Source: Silene latifolia (Eukaryota; Streptophyta; Magnoliopsida; Caryophyllales; Caryophyllaceae). Taken from it: a stretch of DNA of 64,000 bases. Position 1 is the stretch's first letter. Each line of letters starts with the position of its first letter. The stretch is taken from positions 7,518,001-7,582,000 of the forward strand of contig NC_133526.1 of the NCBI RefSeq assembly GCF_048544455.1. The letters run 5' to 3'. Positions 11,601 to 24,290 of the stretch are shown here, piece by piece. Both the position numbers and the translations under genes were made by a program. The notes beneath the pieces were generated by a model. It worked only from the letters and a program-made list of their open reading frames with translations. It searched no databases and was not told the origin of the DNA.

Positions 11601-14600
11601 CATCACTTTCACGGACGATTTGAGTAGATATGGCTATGTCTACTTAATGAAGCACAAAAGTGAATCCTTTGAGAAATTCAAGGAATACCGAATAGGGTCT
11701 GAACCTATTGGGTAGAAAGATAAAAACACTGCGTTCGGATCGTGGTGGCGAGTATCTTTCTCACGAGTTTGATCAACACCTAAAGGATCGTGGATTGCCC
11801 TACGCTTAACTCCACCGGAACACCTCAATTGAATGGTGTGTCCGAACGGAGAAATCGAACACTACTTGATATGGTTCGATCCATGATGAGTCACACGGTT
11901 TTACCCGATTCATTATGGGGTTATGCTCTTTGTCGACGCTCTAATACTTAATCAAGTCCGTCTAAAGTCATGTGACAAGACTCCATATGAACTATGGAAG
12001 GGAACGGTCCCTAACTTGTCCTTTATACGGGTTTGGGGGCTGCGAGGCTTATGTCAAGTGGAGAACTGAAGATAAGCTCGGCCCGCGATCGGTCAAGACA
12101 TACTTTATAGGTTATCCTAAAGGATCACGTGGTCATTACTTCTATTCGCCAACCGAACAACGTGTTTTTGTTGCGGCTAGTGCGACATTCTTAGAGAAGG
12201 AATTTCTCGAGAATGCAAAGAGTGATAGAACCTTCGACCTGTCGGAGATTCCAGAACCAAACACCGAGCAACCATTGGAGGAACCTGTTCCTTCAATCCT
12301 GGCCGCGTGAATATTCCCGAGGAACCTAGGAGGTCGGGAAGAGTCTCTATTCCTCCGCATGATACATTGGTATGGTCGAGGAACATGACATAGATGACGT
12401 TCTACTCTTAACGAGTAGTGAACCCGCAACCTATAAAGGTGCCATGACAAGTTCTGACTCAAAGCTATGGCTTGAGGCCATGCAATTCGAGATGGATTCC
12501 ATGTATGAGAACAACGTGTGGGATCTTGTTGACTTACCTGCTAAGGTTCGCCCCTTCAATGCAAATGGCTTTACAAGATAAAGCATTCTCATGGAAGGTC
12601 GGCAGATATCTACAAAGCACGACTAGTTGCTAAAGGTTTCACCCAAGTGCCAGGTTTGCACTACGATGAGATTTTTGCACCCGTAGTCATGCTGCGTTCC
12701 ATTCGGATTATCTTAGCGATTGCCGCTTTTCATGACTATGAAATTTGGCAAATGGACGTGAAAACCGCCTTCTTAAACGGTTTTTGGAGGAAGAGTTGTA
12801 CATGGTACAACCCGAAGGTTTCATCGATCCAGTACATCCTAAGAAAGTATGCAAGCTTAAGCGTTCCATTTATGGACTTAAGCAAGCATCAAGGAGTTGG
12901 AATCATCGCTTCGACCAAGTGATAAAAGAAAATGGATTTACTCGATCCGTCGAGGAACCATGTCTATATATCAAGTCGAGTGGGAGCAAGATTGTCTTCC
13001 TAATATTGTATGTTGACGACATACTCTGATTGGGAATGACATACCTCTCTTAACTTCGGTGAAAGTATGGTTGAAAAACCATTTTCGGATGAAAGATCCG
13101 GGAGAGGCATAAAGAATTCTAGGCATCCGTATCTATCGAGATAGATCACGAAGGATGCTATCTCTCGATCGAGTCTTACATAGACAAAGTCCTGGAGAGA
13201 TTCAAAGATGACTAACTCCAAGAAGGGTTCCTTCCTATGGCTCCAGGGGGTGCATTTGAGCCGATCTCGTGCACCGAGAGACACCGGAAGAGAAAGAGCG
13301 CATGACACGGATTCCTTATGCTTCGGCAATAGGATCAATCATGTATGCCATGATATGCACACGTCCGGACGTGGCATATGCATTGAGTATGACAATTCGA
13401 TTCCAACAAAGATCCAGGTGAACCACATTGGCTGGATGTCAAGAACATTCTTAAGTACCTACGGAGGACTAAAGATTGGGCATTGACTTATGGAGGCTCT
13501 CAAACGCTATGCGCAACCGATTCTGCAGATGCTAGCTTCCAAACGGATCGAGATGACTCGAAATCTCAGTCTGGATTCGTTTTTACTCTTAATGGCGCTG
13601 CAGTCACCTGGAAGAGTTCGAAACAAACTGTTACAGCAGATTCTACGACTGAGTCCGAGTACTATGCCGCGTCTGAAGCAACAAAGGAAGCGATATGGAT
13701 GCGTCAATTCTTACATGGGCTCTCTGTAGTGCCTAGTTCGAATGACCCGATCACCATCTATTGCGACAATAGTGGTGCCATCTTCCAGGCTAAGGAGCCA
13801 AAGTCTAGCAACAAATCTAGACATGTACAACGGAAAGCTCATCTAATCCGGGATTACGTGGAGCAAAAGGAAGTAGTGATAGAAAAGATTGCTACTGATG
13901 ATAACATAGCAGATCCTCTCACTAAACCATTACGACAAGATAAGCATGAAGGGCATGTTAATTCCATGGGAATTAAACATGTTCCTAAGTTGTAGTACTC
14001 TTTTATGGATCAGATTCATTCTCCTTTGTACTCTATATGACATCATCGTTTTGATAATTTTTATATATATTTTGTTTTTCATGTGGAATTGTACGACAAT
14101 TTTGAACACCACAAAGTGAACTGAACAAACATCATATCTTTTTCAGTCCTTAATTGCCCACATGAGCTGATAACTCTGGCAATTATTTTGTGACGTTGGT
14201 TGATGGTGGGTTCAACGAGCCATAAGTCAACCGGTTGACTGACCAATCACAGAGGCGATTTATACGGATATTTCGTAGGACACTATTGTGACATCGACGT
14301 GGAGTCCTAAATGTTTCATAACATTCACGCCGGTCGTGGATAGGACTTCCATGGTGATCCTTAGAGTCGAATCTTTTGACTATCGACTGTCTCTTGAGAC
14401 TACGGCAGATTTTGGGTGACTTTGGTTTCTTTCTCACGGTCATCCGTAACAGGGGGCCAAGTAGATTTTTTCTGGGTCATTTCATGCTGTGCTTAGATCG
14501 GAAGGAGTCGAGTTGAAGGAAATATTCAGCCTTTATCGTACTCGATATTTCTCGGGGCCACTCGAGGAGTCAGAATCGAAATGCATGGCCATGCTCGGAT

Positions 14601-14856
14601 ACGGATTCGTTTTATCAGTTAAGTTACTCTCTAGTCGGGGAAACCACTCATGATACAGATCGATTGTAAAATACGACCTTTGCGGATCCGGATCTGCAAA
14701 TTGTTTTACATTGAGTGGGAGAGATTTTAAATGAATATGAGAATCGGTTATCGCACATACACTTGTTCGGACAAGTGGGAGTTTGTTGGAGCTTGTGTCC
14801 TCCAGTTAGTGCGGATAACGTCATTGCACATGCACTTGTACGGACAAGTGGGAGCT

Positions 14857-15835
14857 TGTTGGGGTTAGTGTCCTTAACGGTTAGTGCAAGGACTTATAAA
14901 CCTCTAAAAGGATCAAAGGGCATACTTTTGGTATTATTATCGGTTGATCCACGTTTATCAATAACGGTTGGCTTGCTAGATAAGTTTGACGTTATTGTCA
15001 TACAGATGGCGGTGGTCAACTGTCCCTAAAAGTCACACCTATAGGATACGTTCGAGAGACGTGACAAGATGGAAATCTTGTCATGTAGATGCCAAAATTG
15101 ACTAACCAGTTAGTCCGAGTTATTTGACTAGTAATTAGTCAAATATGTGATGTTGAGATATTATATTTAATACGGATTAAATATCATGGGCTAAGGCGAA
15201 TTAACCAGTTAATTCGTAAAATTAAATATAAGCAATTTATATTTAATTAAATGTATATTGAATGTAATTATACAATACTTTTGTTTTGTCGGACACGTAT
15301 TAATAATTCACTAACCCGTATTATTAGTCGATGCCTTAATTTTCGATAACCGATAATAGAGTTTATGATCAGACCGTGTCATATGCATTTAGGATTTCGG
15401 GTTGTACCATGAGTTAGAAATGAGAGAAAGTGGAAAGCCCACTCTCCCTATTGAGAGCTCACGACCGAGCCATACAAAGAGGGAGTCTCTCCTCTTTGTA
15501 ACCTGATTATTCTTTCACAAAAGAAATTAGGGTTTCGAGAACAGTGCCTCTCGAAATTCGGATCTCTCATCCAGTGAAAAACTCACATCAGTTCTCCCAA
15601 TATTGCAAGGCAATCGGAGAACACTGTTCTAGCACAAGGGCATATCTCGGACAAGGTCTTGGGTGCAACAATTAGGAGGGAATCTGGTTTGATTTCTGTT
15701 CTTTACGCCATTCATCAAGGACCCGAGGTTGATTTCTTGTTCCTTATCGTTTTTATGTTTTATGACTATATTCACATGTATATTTTACGTTATAGTCCTA
15801 CAATTAAAGGGGTAGTATACGGATATTAACCCACA
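14857..15835 (+). repeat. 3' LTR of the Ty1/copia element
   Basis: It matches 6944-7920 nearly throughout. It is preceded by a purine-rich tract (ACAAGTGGGAGCT). A related partial repeat (ACAAGTGGGAGTTTGTTGGA) lies about 85 bases upstream, suggesting a small local duplication at this border. Confidence 0.9.
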
Positions 15836-17389
15836 ATTTCATCCTAAAGACTCTTACCATGATCGAGAACAACAACAACTTCATCCGCCGGTTCCTCCAT
15901 ATTGAGGAAAGTTTCAGGAGCTACCTTGCGGAAGCTTGATCCGCACTCAAGCACGCCAAAGAAGATGGCTTGACGGAAAGACAACAGATTGCGGCTATAT
16001 GACGATATAAAGAATCGCGAACGGAACCTCCAAATAGCCAAGGAGGAGAGGATGGATACGATAGAGCACAATAAGATCCTCCATGAAAATATAAGAATTG
16101 CATTTTTACATATGTAATTTTTTTTTTTAATTTATGTATTTATAAATATATATATATATATATATTAATTATGTTTATCTTACTTCTTCATCTTGCTTCT
16201 TCATTGTTTTAGTAACTAATTATGCGAACAATACTTAAACAAATAACATAATGGTCGATAAAAACACATATATGCAAAAGAAATAAATAGAAAAAGAAAA
16301 TAATGACGATGACAAAGATGTACTTAGATTTACCGATAAATACGAACGTAATAGACGATGAAATCACAATGACGGCGAGAAGATAAAGCGGCGATGAGAA
16401 AGAGAAATAGAGAAATAGAAAGAAGAAAGAGAGTGTGTATGTGTTTTGTGTTTGTTTGTCTGCTGTGTTTGTGTTTGTGTATTAAGGGTTGTGTTTTGTG
16501 GGCGCAGAGACTTGTTTGTGTGGTTTATAGTATGGAAGGTATTGACAACGGTTATTAAACAACAACCGTTGTGAAATATGTTTTAACAACGGTTGTAAAA
16601 AACAGCCGTTGTCAAATATGTTTTAACAACGGGTTTCAAAAGTAACCGTTGTGATTACTTTTCACTAACTTTGCGCCAATTTTGCGCCAAATTATTAACA
16701 ACGGTTCCGCATGTGTGACCCGTTGTTAAAAATAATAACAACGGTTTTTATAACTATACCCGTTGTAATTGATTTTAGTAAAATTCGCGCCATACATTCT
16801 ACAACGTCTATTGTGATTTTCGTGAATAATCGTTGTTAAAGGGGCGTTGTAGTTGCCTAAATTTGTAATAGTGCAATGACATTTTTTGTAAATAGGCGAT
16901 TTCAATTAGGATAGAAGTGTCTTTTTTTTGTCCAAATAAGGAAACCTGTAAAGTGGAGTTGAATGGACGGAAATGGAATACCTGTAAAGTGGAGTTGAAT
17001 GGAGGGAGTAGTAGGGTGTGCAATATCCGATCCGGACAGAAAAATTGGACCGGACAAGACTGGAATCAAGATGACCACATATTCCAGTCCAATTGGTTGT
17101 GTCCGAATTTTGGACCAAAATTTTATGGCCTAAGGTTTTTTACATCCCGGTTTCGGTTCGGGTCGGACAGTGCACAACCTATTTAGTATTTACTACTTGT
17201 AGTTTAAAAAAAATCAATTCAAAACCCAAAGAAATCTTTTTTTTTTCTTTAGTCTTTAATAAACAAAAAAATTCTAATAAACTAAAAATAAGGTGGCCAC
17301 CCAAATTTGTTACGAAAAATCCCCCGTCTTTTGTATCTCTATCGCATAAGTCATAACCCTAAGGGTTCTACGTATTTTTTCAATCAAAC

Positions 17390-18236
17390 AAACAAACACC
17401 CCCAAAATCCTCAATCATCCCTTCTCATCGCCGTCAAATTCCCCAATCATCCTTTGCTGTATATGCTCTACTCAATAATTTCGCATTTTGGTGAGTTCAT
17501 TATTCTATTGCTACTAGCATTACATTTCAATCAATTTTTGTCGAGTTTTTTTTCGATTTGATGCGTAATTGATTGAAATCTGTTCATATTTTGTGCCTAT
17601 TTTCTGTGTACTTCCATTTAATTACATGCTTTTTGCCTTAGTTTTGTTTTAATTTTTTGATAGACAATGTTCATGCGTTAATTTGAGTTGTTAATTATGA
17701 TCTAAGTAGTTAGGTTAGTTGATAGATGAGTGGACTTTCTAAGTAAGGTTATTATGATACAAGAATAGCATGAGACGGTCTTTCGAGAGATTTACACTAT
17801 ATCGGTTTGGTTTGTGGTCTATGGATCTTATATCTTAGCTGAAGTGTGCTGTTAAAGTAGACTGTCTCCGTCGCAATGTAATTTGAATGAAGCGGAGTTT
17901 TGAGTTAGGTGTTATTGATGCAAGTATGTGATGTTTTGACGGCTGCTTGTTTGATTAATGTTAGGGTTTTTGAATGGAGCGGAGTTTTGAGGTAGGTTTT
18001 ATTGATGCAAGTATGTGATGTTTTGACAGCTGCTTGTTTGATTAATGTTAGGGTTTTAAGGTGGAGAGGTATGCAGCTTTGAGTTTGAGCTTGTGGGTTC
18101 TTATTGTTTATTACTTTTAGGTGCAGGGACGGGGTGTTTTAATGGCACTGCAGTGCGGTGAAATTTGGTGAAATTGGCTGAGAATGAGATGACGGCATTC
18201 ATGGTGTAACAGCCGTCTCTTAAAACAAGTACTGTG
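17390..18236 (+). promoter_or_regulatory. probable 5' UTR exons and first intron of the SPOC gene
   Basis: A pyrimidine-rich leader (about 17390-17490) ends at TTTTG|GTGAGT, a strong donor. The next acceptor is TTACTTTTAG at 18120, giving a second exon 18121-18245 that carries the likely start codon. Exon borders are inferred from splice consensus only. The transcription start is not visible; 17011-17390 holds no recognised promoter element. Confidence 0.5.
17885..18057 (+). repeat. tandem duplication of an 87 bp unit
   Basis: Units starting at 17885 and 17972 are nearly identical (both GAATG-AGCGGAGTTTTGAG through GATTAATGTTAGGGTTTT). They lie in the putative leader intron of the SPOC gene. 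Confidence 0.85.
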
Positions 18237-21200
18237 ATGGATGAGGTAAATATAAAACTTTGATCTGTCTCAGTTTATAAGAGGTTGTTAGCGAACTTTT
18301 AATAGATTGGAGTATAGACTTTGCTTAGTTTGAGACGGTGCAAGGGGCACTCAGGGATTGAGTCCCAAGGCGAAGGCGCGCACCTTTTAGATAAGGCTGA
18401 GGCTAGTTAGTGCACATTCGCGCCCAAATGGCCTTGCGCGTTGGTTTTTTGTCCCCTTTACCCCTTGGTGCCTTGTGCCATTTAAATTAAGATTTGTTGG
18501 ATACTTGGACGTCAGAGTAAATTTACTCTAGGGATATTTGATTAACTGCAGCCTTCCAACTATTTAACTATCATTAAGAAAACTAACGTTTGGGGAAACA
18601 AACATTAATATTTCCTTTGTTTTCTCTTATGAACCAACTCTAGTGAGATGACTACTATTTCTTGTAGCTGGTAGTTGTCAGCGGGTTTTTATCTGAGGGG
18701 ACTCAGATCGCTGGACGAGAGGAAAGTGCATGATAGCTATTTTGAGGAAGTCATATTTCACGGGGTTTGGCAGCTTGAGGCGTTGCCCCTTAGCTTTGGC
18801 GTAATAGAATAAGGGGAGGGGAATTAATATAGCAATGGTATTCCATGATAGCCAACTCCAAATCTTTTTGGGATCAAGGATCCGGTTTTTTTTTTCTCGC
18901 ATTTTGAACACCTACTTATATTTTCTATTTTAGCATATGGGTCCTGTATCCATATAAGGAGCTGTGTGTGGATGTATTTTTTTTTATAGCTTTAAGATGT
19001 GTTTTTTTATACTCTTTCTTAGAGTAGTTTTTGTTCGTGTGCAAAAATGGAGGACACATTTTCCCTAGTTATCCGATATTTACCCTATTTTTCCTACATT
19101 ATGTCACTGCTGTACTGACATATCCGATATGTACCCTTTTGAAGTTTATGTGTTTCCGATATGCCATGGGAAATGTAATTAGCTACTCGTCCATTTTATG
19201 TATCATTTGATTCTCATGGGCCAAGTATTTGAAATTGTTTTCATATAGATTATAGTTGTCTTTTGTTAACTTTGGCTTTGATTGCTTTTTTTTTTGTATT
19301 CCACTGAACCAACTTGATCAACATATTGCATACCTATTCGCTGTTGTTGTGATTATAAAATTGTCAAATGCTCTTGTTTAAACAGTTAACTATGCCGACA
19401 TTACCAGACAATCAGAGAGGTCAACTGAATGTGACTATGAGCAGAGCTGATCCTTCGGTATCTAACACGTTAGATGGATTTACTGAACTTACAAATGGCA
19501 ATCCATGCCAACTTCCTTCAAGTGCTCAAAATAATTTTGTGGGATCTTATCCAATTTTACATGGTCCTGTGGAACAGGAAAGGTCGATATCATGTAATAT
19601 AAATGGGCAGTTGGAACCCGTGCTAAAGAGTGTGAATCAGCTGCATCGTACTGAAGCTATTCAAGAAGCTGGCCGTAAACAAGGTTTGCAGTTAAATTCA
19701 AGCCATCAAGTATCAGCATTGCCATATAAAAGGAAAGTGATAACCGAACGCACAGAAGATAATCGAGGTCTTCAAAAGATGTTTGCGTCTAATAAGAGAG
19801 TGATGCAGGTGGGCCCCTACGCTACTTCCCCTAGTGCTTTACAAGTATCAGCACCAAAGAAGAATTCTTCAAAGGCAGCCTCTGGTAGAAAGGTGGTGCA
19901 CATTGAACCTGTCGTAAATGATTCTCGATCAAATGTTACGAAGAAAAATCTACAACCACAAGGGGCTCTAAAAGGCCAGACGGAGTCCCATGATTCTGTT
20001 AGAGCCAAGCTGAGAGAGTCATTAGCTTCTGCACTTGCCCTAGTAACCCAAGAGCAAGAAGGTTACCCAGATGAGATGATCAAGATAGATAACAACGTTA
20101 CAGCTGGTACTCGGGATGGACCAAAAGAGCATAAATCTTTGGATTGTCCATCGAGCAATGCCGCTGCCCCTCTAGAATCTACGAACGATGGACAGTCCCA
20201 TGTTTCTAGCATTCCATCTTCCGCTGGTGGGAGCACTGTTGACGACAAAACATCATTATCATTTCAATCAAAAGAGATTTTTGGAGAGGCATCACAAACA
20301 GAGAGCTTCTTGGGGACGGACTTCCAGTGTAATTCCGTGTTACCTGGTGATGACTCCCTTTTTAGCAGTAGCATGTATTTCAAAGATGATTTCTTGCAGG
20401 GGAATGGCCTTTCATGGGAGTCGGATCTTAGTTTACCAAATGTGAAAGAAACTGAAAATGATGTAAAACCTGAGCCAATGAATGTAGACCTAGCTAGTGA
20501 TTTATCCAGAAAAACGGCCGAATCTCCAGAATCTGTAGCTCTTGCAATCGAGTCAGAACTTTTTAAATTGTTTGGGGGTGTAAATAAGAAATATAAAGAG
20601 AAGGGGAGATCACTTTTGTTCAACTTGAAAGATCGTAACAACCCTGAGCTTAGAGAAAGGGTTATGTCAGGTAAGTTACCCCCTGATCGTCTGTGCTCAA
20701 TGACAGCAGAGGAGCTTGCTTCGAAGGAGCTTTCTGAGTGGCGGATTGCAAAAGCCGAAGAGCTTGATAACATGAAAGTTTTACCTGAAACAGACGTTAA
20801 CATGAGGCGCTTGGTAAAGAAGACTCACAAAGGCGAATATCAGGTGGATTTTGAGCATGATGTTGGTACTATGGAGGAGATACCAAGTGTAGCTCCTTCA
20901 AAGCGGTTGAAGATTGACAAATTTGATGTTGAAGCTCCTAAAGCTGAAAAAACTAAGGCAGATGAGTGTGAAATTACTTTACCTAGTGATGGGGCTGATA
21001 TGCAAGGGTTGATGAGTGATGAATTGAATGATCTTCCTCCAGTAATTTCCTTGGATGAATTCATGGAGTCACTTAATAAAGATCCACCTTTTGAGAATAT
21101 AGATGCCGATTCTACAACCTCCAAAAGTGAGGCAGATAAGGAAAATGTGGAGTTGGGGTCGAGGAATTTGACACCTATAGAATCACCAAAATGTCCAGTG

Positions 21201-23744
21201 AAGAAAATCTCTCCTGAAAAAGTGGAATGTAATAAGGAAAGCCCCAAAACAGATGGTAATAAGAGAGTGACTGGAACTCTGAAACCTAACTCTGCCATTC
21301 AACCACTCAAGGGCGAATGTGTTTGGGAAGGAGAACTGCAGCTTACTGTCTCTTCAGCGGCATACTTTATGGCTTTATATAAAAGGTTGAGTGTTTACCC
21401 GCATATTATGATAGTACTTAATTTAGCCGTCTTGCTCATTTAGCTGTCTTGCTCATGTGTTTTTTCTGTGAAATTGTTTACTTTATGATGAATTTCGTGA
21501 TGGCTCAATTGTTGGTTGGGAATATGCTGTTATTTTATTTTATATGCATTTGAAGATATATGTTTTGAAATATTTTCCGGGATTCAACTAGGGGTTCTTC
21601 TGGACCTCCGGTAATGATGGAAGAGCTTGATTTCTCAACAATGCAGATTGCTGTGACATCTTCGGACAAATTGTATTACTGCCTTGATTTGAGCCACTTG
21701 TAGTTTAGATAGTCATAATTTGTACTGGATCTAAATTTTAGTGTTATTGTATCCCCTGTCGTGCACGACACAATAACATGAATAAAATATGGTGTTGTCA
21801 GATGGTTTGCTCTGTATTCAATTGAAGTTTGTTACACATTTAATTTTCTTTTGAGGTTCTCTCTTTCAGTTATGTCTAAGGTTTAATAAATTTCTGTTTG
21901 ATGTATTGCCTACTCATAGTTTTTGTTCCCTTGCAGTGGAGAAAAGGGCAGTTTTGGAGAATGGGCAAGTTTCTTCGATATCAAGGGCCGGGTTAGGTAT
22001 GATGCATTTGATAAGTTCTTACAGGCACTTCCTATGTCTCGGAGCCGCACCATTATGGTAATTCATCGTTTCTTAATAAATTTTCAAGTGCCTTAATGTC
22101 TTTGTTCATTTAGTCCGTCCTTGACTGCTTGAATATCCCATTAAGTGGTCCTGTCAGATTTTGCTTGTTTAAACAATCTTGACCTTGAGCATATCGGGTT
22201 GCAAGTTGCTAGCGTTGTGTTAGAGACTTAGGGCTGTTATCGAGTAGTACAATAATTTACCGTTTGATCGTATTGGTGATAATCAGGTGTGCCATTTTGT
22301 ACTGAAGGAAGGATGTACTGACACTGAACAGACTAGTTTAAAAGGGGTACAGATTTATTATCCTTTTTTTTCCTATCCATGTCAGCGGTGTTACTGTAAA
22401 ATCTTCTCACTTCTAAATCATCTCCGCGCTTGTATCTCGACCAGTGGTTTTCGATTTTATGCTTGTGTTTTAAAATTAGTTGTACCATATACCCTGCGTT
22501 TGTTAAAATCATCTATAATATATCCTTAAACTCTCTGAATTCTTAAATTTACTATTGCACTATAATTTGGGATTAATAAATTGTTCTCAAATAATCTACT
22601 AATCGCACCTATAAATAAAAGTCCGATTATGCAACTTAAATATTACACATGAAGGTTCTTAGCATCTTAAACGTTCTTAGCATGTTATAATTTAAAAATA
22701 ACGCGAGTTACTGCATCTTCATTAATTTAAAAGTTAAAAAAGGGAAAAAGTAAGTTGTTTGTGTGGTAATTTGGCTGACTTGCTTTCGCTCCCGTCTCTC
22801 CACAGCTCGTGGATTCTTACATTGCAGATGAGAGAGTCGGATTTGCTGAGCCTGGGAACGGAGTGGAGCTATATTTCTGCACGCCACGCTCAAAAACAGT
22901 AGATATGATTGTCAAACATCTTCCTAAGAGCTACACTGACAAACTTTGTGATATTGATGATGGCCTTATTGGAATTGTTGTATGGAGAAAAGTGCAAATT
23001 ACACCATCTGCCATGTCTCCCATCCCGTCAAAACCGCAACCCGTAACTAAAAAGCAAATCGGTGGCCAATATGTCGATAATGATATGAATAGAAACAATG
23101 TATTTGCTGCTAAACAAGCTTCCCCTCCCCCTATCTTTTCAAAGTCTCAACTTGTTAGTGAGGATGAAGATGACGATGATGCCCCTCCCGGGTTTGGACC
23201 TCCGGGTCCCCGGGAAGATGATGACCTGCCAGAATTCCAATTCTCAGGCGGGTCACATCCATCCGTTTCATCTCATCCCAACCCTTCTCCTATTTCAGGT
23301 CGGGGTACAGATTTTCAGCATCATCCTCGACCCCCGGCCCTACAGGTAGAACAAATGAGAGAGTTGATACAAAAATACGGGCAAAATGGGAATAACACCG
23401 GTAGTAGTGGGATTCCTACAGAACCCTGGAATGATGACGACGACGACATTCCTGAATGGCAACCTCAACAGGTTCACAATCCTGTTTTTCCAATGCGTAC
23501 TATGAAACATGACCCGGTCATTGCCAACCATCAAATCCGTCAGCGCCCACTATGGGCACCAGTTGTGCAAATGGTTCAGCCGCTTCAGCCACCCATGAAT
23601 GTCCAACACCAAAGAGCATGGGGACCCTATGGTCCAGAAAGTGTAGCGGGTTTACCCAGCGGTCAATTTTATGGGTCGCCTGGTCCAGGGTCTGGATATC
23701 CAGTCAGGGACTCGAGATTGGACATATATAAGAGTAGGAAGTAG
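18237..23744 (+). CDS. TFIIS-central-domain and SPOC-domain transcription protein
   Basis: Coding exons deduced by eye are 18237-18245, 19386-21385, 21937-22057 and 22806-23744, all in phase with GT/AG borders (about 1022 aa). Residues about 382-465 form a TFIIS central (TFS2M) domain (SVALAIESELFKLFGG, NPELRERVMSGKLPPDRL, MTAEELASKELSEWR). A SPOC domain starts at VWEGELQLTVSS, about residue 655, and runs across the two introns (GRVRYDAFDKFLQALPMSRS, VELYFCTPRS, LIGIVVWRK) to about 770. The C-terminal tail is Pro/Asp-rich with the DDDAPPGFGPPGP motif common in plant members. This family is nuclear and linked to RNA polymerase II elongation and chromatin. The start is uncertain: ATG at 18237 gives MDE before LTMPT, or translation begins at ATG 19392. 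The open frame reads past the donor at 21386, so that splice rests on the SPOC alignment. Confidence 0.88.
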
Positions 23745-24123
23745 GCTAGTTTTAGTTTTTTCCTCTTTACAAGTTGTAGCCAAAGTTGATTGTTTCCTTC
23801 CAGTTTTTGCGTTTGGAAACAGAGTTCACTTTTTTCGGAAATGTGTGCTCTTAGCATAATAATGGTTCTCTTTTGTTCCGTTTGGTGTTGCTTTTCCTGA
23901 TTTCATAATTTGTGTAATTTAATTAATCGCTACTCTTTTTTTTTTTGCAGTCATAAAAATAGTTCTTATACAGATGGCATTTAAGTTATTTGTGTTTGAC
24001 CATATTATGAAATTTAACTCATTTGACCATATTATGAAATTTCAGGTTAATTGACAACATTTTACCTTGCAAAAGTGGGTCAAGCCTAAATCCGTAATAT
24101 AGTGGAACAACTTTTCTTTTTCA

Positions 24124-24160
24124 CTAGTTTTAGAACCATGCTGAAAAATGCACGGGTTGT
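24124..24160 (-). mobile_element. Helitron-like 3' terminus
   Basis: On the minus strand an imperfect hairpin (AACCCGTGC ... GCATGGTT) is followed by CTAAAACTAG and a T. This matches the hairpin plus CTAG terminus of plant Helitrons. The 5' terminus was not found to the right, so extent is unknown. Confidence 0.4.
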
Positions 24161-24225
24161 TTTTAAAATATTATGGTGATTTTTTTTTTAAAAAAATATT
24201 TTTATTTTGTTAATATAAGTATTTA

Positions 24226-24290
24226 GTCGATCCCAAATCATTTTTGGATTAAGGCTCTAATGGTGGTGGTGGTGGTGGTGGTGGTGTTGT
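24226..24290 (+). mobile_element. Au-like SINE 3' fragment with (TGG)n tail
   Basis: TCGATCCCAAATCATTTTTG followed by GATTAAGGCTCTAATGG and a run of TGG repeats resembles the 3' end of plant Au SINEs (CCGACCCCAAAT...GGGATTAAGGCT then TTG repeats). Two better copies lie at 35790 and 45515 on the other strand. Confidence 0.55.

Larger units (their letters stand above)
6944..15835 (+). mobile_element. Ty1/copia LTR retrotransposon, full-length fossil
   Basis: LTRs of 977 and 979 bp lie at 6944-7920 and 14857-15835. They begin TGTTGGGGTT, end TTAACCCACA, and the whole is flanked by ATTTC (6939-6943 and 15836-15840). A primer site for initiator tRNA-Met follows the 5' LTR. The parts appear in Ty1/copia order: a gag region (about 9960-10540), a CCHC zinc knuckle (about 10790), protease (about 10960-11270), integrase (about 11480-12310), reverse transcriptase (about 12380-13030) and RNase H (about 13480-13995). 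The coding region is broken at many places, roughly ten or more, so this copy is dead. The LTRs differ at only about a dozen places by eye, which suggests a fairly young insertion, of the order of a million years. Confidence 0.92.
6932..15939 (+). pseudogene. small ORF of the CACTA element, interrupted by a Ty1/copia insertion
   Basis: A TATAAATA box at 6811-6818 precedes an ATG at 6932 whose fourth codon borders the Ty1/copia insertion; the frame resumes at 15841 and stops at 15939. The short product includes MIENNNNFIRRF and ESFRSYLAEA. Further coding-like sequence in other frames continues to about 16110, which suggests that a longer ancestral ORF has decayed. I do not recognise the protein. 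Because it lies between the subterminal arrays it is element cargo or a remnant of an element gene. Confidence 0.4.
6285..16873. mobile_element. CACTA (En/Spm-like) non-autonomous transposon
   Basis: The left end is CACTACTACAGATACAGG and the right end is AAATTTGTAATAGTG, the CACTA signature, flanked by the 3 bp duplication CAA (6282-6284 and 16874-16876). Both subterminal regions (about 6300-6560 and 16545-16860) carry many direct and inverted copies of an AACAACGGTT-like motif, the usual transposase-binding arrays of this superfamily. Without the Ty1/copia insertion the element is about 1.7 kb. No CACTA transposase domain is present, so it depended on enzymes from elsewhere. It holds one small gene-like ORF (6932 onward) that the Ty1/copia element interrupts. 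Confidence 0.9.
1788..17008 (+). mobile_element. Tc1/mariner (plant MLE) element with nested insertions
   Basis: The left end begins CTCCCTCCATTCAACTCCAC after a TA. The right end reads GTGGAGTTGAATGGAGGGAG before a TA, so the two ends are inverted copies and are flanked by the TA duplication of the mariner superfamily (1786-1787, 17009-17010). The body codes for the N-terminal helix-turn-helix part of a plant mariner transposase (2281 to about 5340). Its 15.2 kb length comes mostly from later insertions: a solo LTR (2321-5047) and a CACTA element (6285-16873). Without them the element would be about 1.9 kb, and the catalytic half of the transposase is absent. Two unrelated Stowaway ends are the alternative, but the matching TIR sequence and the transposase between them favour one element. 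Confidence 0.75.

Noticed and set aside
19368-19385. ATG at 19368 as the start of the SPOC protein
   Set aside because: It lies before the AG acceptor at 19385 and adds MLLFKQ, unlike the family; a spliced upstream start or ATG 19392 fits better.
21386-21443. C-terminal extension of the 691-residue frame past SPOC sequence
   Set aside because: The residues after YK are unlike SPOC, while the frame continues correctly in the exon at 21937; the extension is intron.
24250-24290. TGG microsatellite as a separate feature
   Set aside because: It is continuous with SINE-like sequence and is best read as its tail.
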